DNA of 64,000 nucleotides, taken from NCBI GenBank assembly GCA_030867875.1, contig JAOWCC010000577.1:74519012-74583011 (forward strand), given 5' to 3'. The notes beneath the pieces are model-generated. The model saw only the letters and a list, made by a program, of their open reading frames with translations. It searched no databases and was not told where the DNA came from. Of this stretch, positions 57,704-64,000 are shown piece after piece (within the stretch, counting starts at the first letter, position 1; every line of letters starts with the position of its first letter). Made by a program: the position numbers and the translations under genes. Source of the stretch: Actinernus sp. WN-2022. Lineage: Eukaryota; Cnidaria; Anthozoa; Actiniaria; Actinernidae.

Positions 57704-58359
57704 CTAGAAATAAAAGAAAACACCTTTAATTAGTAGACGATAGTTGGGGCAATAAGATGCTGTAATATAGAACAGGAGTTCTATGCACTTATTATTCTGC
57801 CTGTGCAGAGTAATGTTTATCATTTTTCTCTTCACTGAGTTCTTAAGTCTCCTCTTTCTCAGTTCTTGGGTTGACATGCTGTGTCGTGTTATAATGATTT
57901 GACCGCTTTATGATTTGTTTCATTGAATGTTTTGTGAGTGGAAATTATTGTTGACAAATGCCACAGGCGGTTGTGTTTTTTACCGAGGAGAAGAAAGTAC
58001 AATATATCATGCCATAGATACTTGGAACATGACAATAATGTTTACATTCAAGCCTGGATTATCACACAAATTTCAACGCTCATTGGTTTCTTCACTATTG
58101 TCGTCATTACGATACGGTGGCTTGCTTGGAACTGATTCCTACAACAAAAATTATAACGTTTTGTATCCCTTTATTCAGCGTGAATTTAGGGTTGATGTAG
58201 GATCAACGAGTAGTTGATGCAGGATCGATGAAAGGTCAATGACGATCGCCCAGAATGCCTGCCGCTACATCTCTATTATCTCTGCTGCCGCAAATATTTA
58301 TCTTTCTGGGCGCTGTGGCCAGCAGAGTATGGCGTTCCGTTGCGGACAAAAATACGAAC

Positions 58360-58500
58360 GACAAAATCAACTTCAAAGTCGAAATCACTCAACTTGAAGT
58401 CCAAACTACAGACATCGAAGTCGAAAACACTCAAATCGAAGTCCAAACTACTGTCATCGAAGACGAAAACACTCAAATCGAAGTCCAAACTAGTCATCGA
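58360..58500. repeat. 42-bp minisatellite, left arm
   Basis: About three units of AAGTCCAAACTACAGACAT + CGAAGTCGAAAACACTCAA + ATCG. Two forward frames are open across it (Lys/Ser-rich, and Glu/Val/Thr-rich). Repeats, not genes. Confidence 0.8.
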
Positions 58501-58699
58501 AGTCAAAATCACTGTAGAACAGTCCAACTGCCTTACATATTAAGACGTACAAGCACACTGAGACTACACTATCAAGGGTTTCTTTTTTCTTAGCTTTTCA
58601 CTTCATGTGAAACCACTCTTCGCACAATCCACACTCCATTTCCGTTTCCTTTCGAATTTAAGTGAGCTTTTCGAATTTAAGTGAACTTAGGTTTGGCTG

Positions 58700-59095
58700 G
58701 TTTTCGTCTTCGACGTCTGTAGTTTGGACTTCGATTTGGCTGATTTTCGTCTTCGAATGTGGAGTTTTCGATTTCGAATAGTGAGATTTCGACTTCGATG
58801 TCTGCAGTTTGGACTTCGAATGGTGAGATTTCGACTTCGATGTCTGTAGTTTGGACTTCGAATGGTGAGATTTCGACTTCGATGTCTGTAGTTTGGACTT
58901 CCATTTGACTGTTTTTGTCTTCGATGTCTGTAGTTTTGACTTCGATTTGAGTGATTTTGACTTCGATGTCTGTAGTTTTGACTTCGATTTGAGTGTTTTC
59001 GTTTTCGATGTCAGTAGTTTGGACTTCGATTTGAGTGTTTTCGACTTCGATGTCTGTAGTTTGGACTTCAAGTTGAGTGATTTCGACTTTGAAGT
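58700..59095. repeat. 42-bp minisatellite, right arm, expanded
   Basis: Nine or so degenerate units of the same 42-bp repeat in inverse orientation (GACTTCGATGTCTGTAGTTT and relatives). Because 42 is a multiple of 3 it keeps long frames open, including a 155-codon Lys/Ser-rich one. Confidence 0.82.
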
Positions 59096-59378
59096 TGATT
59101 TTTTCGTTCGTATTTTTGTCCGCAACGAAACGCCATAGCAGAGATAATAGCGATGTCGTGGTGAAGGTTAGGGTTTAGGGCTGATAGTGGGGCTCGGGCA
59201 TTAGGATTAGGGGGCGGGCATTTGTATGAATATAATGTATGTTTCATATTTTTATTGTCATGGCGTGCAGGCGGTGGGCATTACAGGCGGGATTCACATG
59301 GAGTTCAGTGGGGGTTAAGGCAGGGTTCACATGGGATTCAGGAGGATCCAACTGCAGGCATTGTGGCCAGTGGTAATC

Positions 59379-59445
59379 GACCTCTCATCGATCCTACATC
59401 GACCTCTCATCGATCCTACATCGACCTCTCATCGATCCTCCATTG
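59379..59445. repeat. 22-bp minisatellite, 3 units
   Basis: CGACCTCTCATCGATCCTAC repeated with a 22-bp period. Only fragments of it occur in the other arm (58195-58245). Confidence 0.8.
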
Positions 59446-59859
59446 ATCCTAAATTCACACTGAATGAAGGGATACAGGAAGTTATAATTTTTGTGGTAGG
59501 AATCAGATCCAAGAAAGCCACCATAGCGTAATAACGACAATAGTGAAGTAACCAATGAGCATTGTCATTTTTGTAATAATCCAGGCTTCAATGTAAATAT
59601 TACTGTCAGATTTCCCAAGTGTCTATGGCACGAAGTACTGTACTTTCCTCTCCTCGGTAAAAACACAACCACTTGTAGCATTTGTCAACAAGAATTTCAG
59701 CTCACAAAACATTCAAAAAAACAAATAATCATTGTAACACTGCACACTATATCAACCCAAGAAGTGAGAAAGAGGAGACTTATGAACTCAGTGAGGAGAA
59801 AAATGAATTGTAAACTAACCTAGATTACTGTATACTGTATGTTTTGAATCAATAAAATC

Positions 59860-60280
59860 TTGTTCCGAGTATTGTTCCAAACATTTGCATATAAGGTTTT
59901 TCCTTCCAAACAATAGGGCTATTGTTTCTGGCAAACTGTTCTCTGCTCTTCAGTTATCGCTAATCCCTAAGAACAATAGCAAAGTTGATATAATCAGTCA
60001 AAGCGGATTCACTGTAAGGTTTAGAAATATTCTGAACTCAGAATTATCTTATGAGTGATAGCGGAGTTATTAACGGCAAGGAAAGTAATAAATACGTTTT
60101 TGGGGTGCTGCGTTTCAGCTGAAAAGCGACCACAGCGAGAATTCTTTGGAATTAAAAACTGATAGAGAACTGATTTCTTTATTAGAGAAATAATTTTACA
60201 ACTCAGTAGGGTATTGTTACTCCACAATAAGTTTGTTCAGACTTGCCCGAACCCAAGATGTGAACTACCTCCCCATTCAG
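59860..60280. other. Intergenic, no feature seen
   Basis: AT-rich, no convincing frame. Ends at a family H 5' end fragment at 60280-60320 (TTATTACTCGGGCTGCC, hairpin CTGCC/GGCAG). Confidence 0.45.
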
Positions 60281-60817
60281 TTATTACTCGGGCTGCCTGT
60301 GGGCAGGTCCAAGTCGAGTTCTCCAAGTGCTTTTTTCAGGTTAGGATTTTCTCAACACTTAACGATCAACCAATCAGATTCGATATCGCTTGTGATACTC
60401 GCATGGGCAGTGAAACCAGTCGGCGGGCAAAGAGGAGGTTAACATTCGTCGAATTTGAGAGAAGAAGAATATCAACTACTTTTCAAATCAGCTTTTTCCA
60501 GAAATTTTTCTTTGGTCCTCCCTGAAATGACTACAACGTATGGCTTGGAAAAGGTCAAACAACAAAGCCGTACTGGTGCGAGATCTGAAAGCACAAGTAC
60601 ACAAGCTAGCTTATGTGCATGTGCTCTTTTACGCTTCTCCTCCTTTAGGGGTCGTTGGTGAGAAGCTCTTATTTTGTTGCTTTACTTCTCGACTGTTTTT
60701 CTAAATGTTCTGAGTAAGGCACAGCGACTGATCTCGCGATGAAGCACCTCTTAGACGATTTAGAGCGGTTTTATTATAGTTTTATTATAGTATAAACTCA
60801 AATAATTTACCGACCTT

Positions 60818-61203
60818 GCGGCCTCACTGGTTAGCTCAGTTGGTAGAGCACGGTCTAGAGTGCGGGAGGTCGGGGGTTCGAATCCCGGCCGCGTCCTTGG
60901 GCAGGGACGTTTATAAGCCGTTGGCCTTGTCTCCTTCTACTTCTAATCAGTATTTGAAGGGGACGTGAAAGAACCTGTTGTACTACTCGAAAAAAAAAGA
61001 GAAGGGGATTGTCACCCGGTACAGCAGCCTGGCCATTGCACTAACCACACACTCAACATTGTAAACTACGTGGCAGCTATTAGCGCCGTAAAGCAGTCCG
61101 AAATAATTCACTGACGGGATATGTCAGTAATATGTAAAGCGTCTTGAGACTGTGGTGATATGGCGCTATATAAATATGGCCATTATTATTTTTTATTATT
61201 AAG
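60818..61203 (+). mobile_element. tRNA-derived SINE with LINE-type tail
   Basis: The head has a pol III A box TTAGCTCAGTTGG (60831-60843) and B box GGTTCGAATCC (60875-60885). The body runs through TTGGGCAGGGACGTTTATAA, and the end is GATATGGCGCTATATAAAT with a TTATTATT tail, as in CR1/L2-type LINEs. No paired acceptor stem, so not a tRNA gene. Confidence 0.85.
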
Positions 61204-61789
61204 ACTTTGAATGTGTCATGTCCGGCCTCGCTTTCATGCCTTGATGCGACTTCCATTCCCAGGTCGGCTTTCTTCAAAGGATGTTTTCGTTTTGAACCTT
61301 TATTTATTCGCTTCTCCAACGTCTCTAAATTTCTTAATCGTGTAGCAGTGAGCTTCGACTGTGCTCTCATCGGTGAAAATAGTGTCGGCAAACTGTTCTT
61401 GAGCAGCATTATAAACATTTGCGGAAACTGAAATGACTGAAATGGCCGTGCTGTTTACTTCTCAGACTAATTAAAATTTTCTTCCGATATCATCGCCGCG
61501 CCGTTCGCTTCAAGAAACAGTTCTCTGGTGGTAATTTGTTTTTAATTTTGCAGAAGTTGGTTTTCAAAAAAATATACACTTTATATGATTGAAATAAAGC
61601 CCACTTGGCTTAATTATCGAACCGCCACTTTGGCCTATTGAGAAATTCTCGAATGGCCTGAATGAAGCGAACAATATTATAATTATCAGCCGCTTCTGTG
61701 GGTAATAATTTTGCTTTCTCATCTAAACATGCTCTATATCTCTATTCCATTTAATCGTTCCAAAATATTCCAAAGATTAGTTGCATTCG

Positions 61790-62110
61790 CAAGGTTTCGT
61801 GTTCACTAAAATATACATTCGCTTTTCGCTCAGTCAGTTCGCTGGTTCGCGCTCAGAGTTTGCAGGGTTCGCTCGGGTTCGCTCAGAGTTTGCAGGGTTC
61901 GCTTTTTCAGGTTTCGCTCAGAGTTTGCAGGATTCGCCCAGGTTCGCTCAGAGTTTACAGGGTTCGCTTGCTCAGGGTGCGCTCGGGTTCGCTCAGAGTT
62001 TGCAGGGTTCGCTCGGGTTCGCTCGGGTTCGCTCGAGCGAACGCTAGCGACGCTTCAAGCGAACTCTGCGTTCACGTTGCGTTCACTAAAGCGAATCCGA
62101 GCGAACATCT
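61790..62110. repeat. GTTCGCTC/GAGTTTGCAGG minisatellite within an inverted-end unit
   Basis: GTTCGCTCAGAGTTTGCAGG is repeated about six times between 61836 and 62020 with short GTTCGCTCGG fillers. Ends TTCACTAAAATATACATTCG and GTTCACTAAAGCGAAT are roughly inverted. The overlapping frames are repeat artefacts. Confidence 0.7.
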
Positions 62111-62189
62111 AACTGGAGGTAAGTTCTGGTCAGTACTGTAAGTCAGCGTTCTATTAACTAAGAAATATTTCTAGAGTAAGAATTTGTTT

Positions 62190-62790
62190 GTCAGTTAGTA
62201 CTACAGAAATTCTCCTACACGCATTCGTTACTACTAAGTTATAGATAACTGTAACTCCCTATTATATGGCCTGCCAAAACAACTAATCCAGAAGCTACCA
62301 AAATGCTGCCGCTCGCATTATATCATGCACGTGTATTGAAATACGATTCATGTCACACCTACTTTAAAGGAACTGCACTGGCTACCTGTACTTAAGACAT
62401 TTACTACACATCTACAAACCTAACAGAATGCTCCGCTCGTGCCAAGACTTAAAACATACGGTTAATACGCGTTTTCTATATCAGCACCTCAAATCTGGAA
62501 TAGCCTACCTGTAGAAATAAAATCTAGCCCGAATGTGAACATCTTTAAATCTAAGCTCAAGTCTTATCTTTTTCGCTCTGCTTATAATCTGAACTATAGT
62601 TACTAATTATTATTACTCATATGTACAAATGTACTACATATACATTGCTACATAGTTTAATTATTAGTCGTTACATTAGTAGATAAGAATTAATTAATTC
62701 GTTATTTATACAATATTGTAAAGCGCATAGAACAGATATAATGTACGCTATATAAATATATTATATTATTATTATAATATTATAAAACAT
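62190..62790 (+). mobile_element. CR1/L2-type LINE 3' end
   Basis: Plus strand encodes fragments QNAAARII, LKELHWLPVLKTF and, after frameshifts, ISAPQIWNSLPVEIKSS followed by VNIFKSKLKSYLFRSA and a stop: the C-terminus of a non-LTR reverse-transcriptase protein. Ends GTACGCTATATAAATA and an ATTATT tail. Confidence 0.85.
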
Positions 62791-62931
62791 ACTGGCTTGG
62801 GATAATAACCTTCGTTGCTCAAGGGATTCCTAAACCAAATGATCAATCATGGGAGAGACATGGCTAGTTCTGGAATAGTCACTGTGCAAATCTAGCAGCT
62901 GGCTACAGATCAAGTAATATTATTCTTGGTT

Positions 62932-63605
62932 TGCACACAGGGAGCACACATGTAAGGCCTGGAAAGCAGCATGCGGGGCACTCTCGTGTTACTTGAAGAG
63001 GCTATAGGTAACGAAAATTCAAACCACAACTTAACCGTTTCCCAAGAGATCTCACACGTGCACGCATAGTGTAATGAGAAAGAAACAAGGGATGAAACTC
63101 GAAATGAATGCCTTTTTAAAAATGTTCTTAACACCCCAACAAACTCAAATTCTTGATATTCTGTTAGTCAAAAAGAGTACTGGCATCTATTGTAATCCAT
63201 GCAGGCCATAAAGCATGATAGAAACAATGATATAATATTTGCAGAGATTTTTCGTAGTATCTTTGCCTAGAGTAACGGAGGATGGAAGTGACGTAAAGCA
63301 AATAAAGTTATGTTTTTGGTACGATAAGCATACACAATCTGACAGTTCTGTTACATTTGATATGTTATGCAAACATAATTTGACAGTCCTGTCATCTGCC
63401 ATTTCCACTTCCATCCCCCATTACTCTAGGCACAGATACTAAAAAACGTTTCATCCCTTTCTCCTTATTCTATGCACACACAATCTCTGGGGAAACAGTT
63501 AGGTTGTGGTTTGAATTTTCATGACCTAGTCCCATCAAGCAACATGAGAGCTCCCTGATCGCTGCTTTCCAGGCCAGGCTTATGTGTGGGCTCCCTGTGG
63601 TTTGC
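62932..63605. repeat. Nested palindrome, about 170-bp outer arms
   Basis: Outer arms 62932-63105 and 63440-63605 share GCCTGGAAAGCAGC, AAAATTCAAACCACAAC and AGGGATGAAAC. An inner inverted pair (GCCTAGAGTAACGG / CCATTACTCTAGGC) spans about 63264-63432, with a diverged direct repeat between (ATCTGACAGTTCTGT / ATTTGACAGTCCTGT). Confidence 0.8.
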
Positions 63606-63609
63606 ATGT

Positions 63610-64000
63610 GACATCAAAAATCTACAAAGTTGTTCTTTGTATATATTCTAGAGATCAATAATAAAAGTCTACACAGAAAATATTACATCGATAGGATGTA
63701 TTTTTGTGAACTACATAAAGGAAGGCATAAAAATCCAAGTACTTGTGTCAATTTTTCTTAACTCTATTCAAAGGCTTGATCTGGCCTTCAATCTGCTAGA
63801 AATTATGAAATTCGCTATCCTCAGCATATATATATATATATATGTACTTCCGTTATGACACTAATAAACAATCCAGAGCATTTGAGTTAGACTAAAAGCT
63901 AGCCTTCTAGCCACACATGTACATTGTAGGTGGCCAGTGATAAACAAACTAATCAAAATATTGCACAGAATGATACATGGGCTCGAGAAAAGTAGCCTGC
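63610..64000. other. Intergenic, no feature seen
   Basis: AT-rich with an (AT)n run near 63827-63842. No supported frame. Confidence 0.45.

Larger units (their letters stand above)
57810..59850. repeat. Large imperfect inverted duplication upstream of ZNF-C
   Basis: 57810-58520 matches the inverse of about 58690-59850. Shared tracts include CTCCTCTTTCTCA with TTCTTGGGTTGA, TTTACCGAGGAGA, AAGCCTGGATTAT, TCACTATTGTCGT and GGACAAAAATACGAACGA. The spacer is about 170 bp. The arms differ in length because minisatellites inside them have different copy numbers. Confidence 0.83.

Noticed and set aside
58658..59125. 155-codon Lys/Ser-rich frame on the minus strand
   Set aside because: Entirely explained by a 42-bp minisatellite whose length is a multiple of three; other frames on the same DNA are also open.
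59160..59220. Telomere-like GGGTTAGGG or TTAGGG runs
   Set aside because: Only one or two imperfect units, with no array.
60821..60900. tRNA gene
   Set aside because: A and B boxes are good but the acceptor arms do not pair and the sequence continues into a SINE body with a LINE-type tail.
61781..62141. Two overlapping frames of repeated Phe-Ala-Gly/Gln-Ser-Leu composition
   Set aside because: Generated by the GTTCGCTC/GAGTTTGCAGG minisatellite.

Overview
The window is eukaryotic and very probably from an anthozoan cnidarian, most likely a stony coral. It is AT-rich and intron-bearing, sparse in genes, packed with foldback/MITE-type DNA elements, 3' ends of CR1/L2-type non-LTR retrotransposons and a tRNA-headed SINE. 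The organism call is an inference from repeat style; no species marker is present. A run of N (9049-9148) marks an assembly gap.

Only three genes are well supported, all C2H2 zinc-finger proteins. ZNF-A (+, exons 14189-14305 and 16277-17599) and ZNF-B (+, exons 42717-42833 and 44707-45963) are recent paralogues carried on two direct copies of one segmental duplication: copy 1 about 9149-29617, copy 2 about 37117-50934, with roughly 7.5 kb between them. ZNF-C (-, exon 56039-57703) is an unrelated five-finger gene. ZNF-B has lost one finger relative to ZNF-A, and the last fingers differ mostly by replacement changes, some at DNA-contact positions.

Layout. 1-9048: hairpin-ended repeat elements on the minus strand, a LINE 3' end, a tRNA-like/hammerhead-like insertion, a 313-bp MITE, a 2.3-kb TIR element with a second element nested inside it, and an 8-bp-TSD MITE. 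9149-29617: duplication copy 1, beginning with a tandem array, then ZNF-A, LINE remnants and a 6.3-kb block missing from copy 2. 29618-37116: intergenic spacer with a LINE tail, MITEs and a tandem array. 37117-50934: copy 2 with ZNF-B and its own insertions. 50935-56038: intergenic sequence rich in foldbacks, with one possible first exon on the minus strand. 56039-57703: ZNF-C. 57800-59850: a large imperfect inverted duplication with a 42-bp minisatellite in both arms. 60818-64000: SINE, minisatellite, LINE 3' end and a nested palindrome.

Comparing the two duplication copies gives filled and empty sites for several insertions. These act as an internal record of post-duplication transposition and are the most informative feature of the window. 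I see no clear new enzymatic system. The least familiar items are the hairpin-ended element family, the hammerhead-like insertion, the nested TCGGCCGA-rich element and the inverted duplication upstream of ZNF-C.
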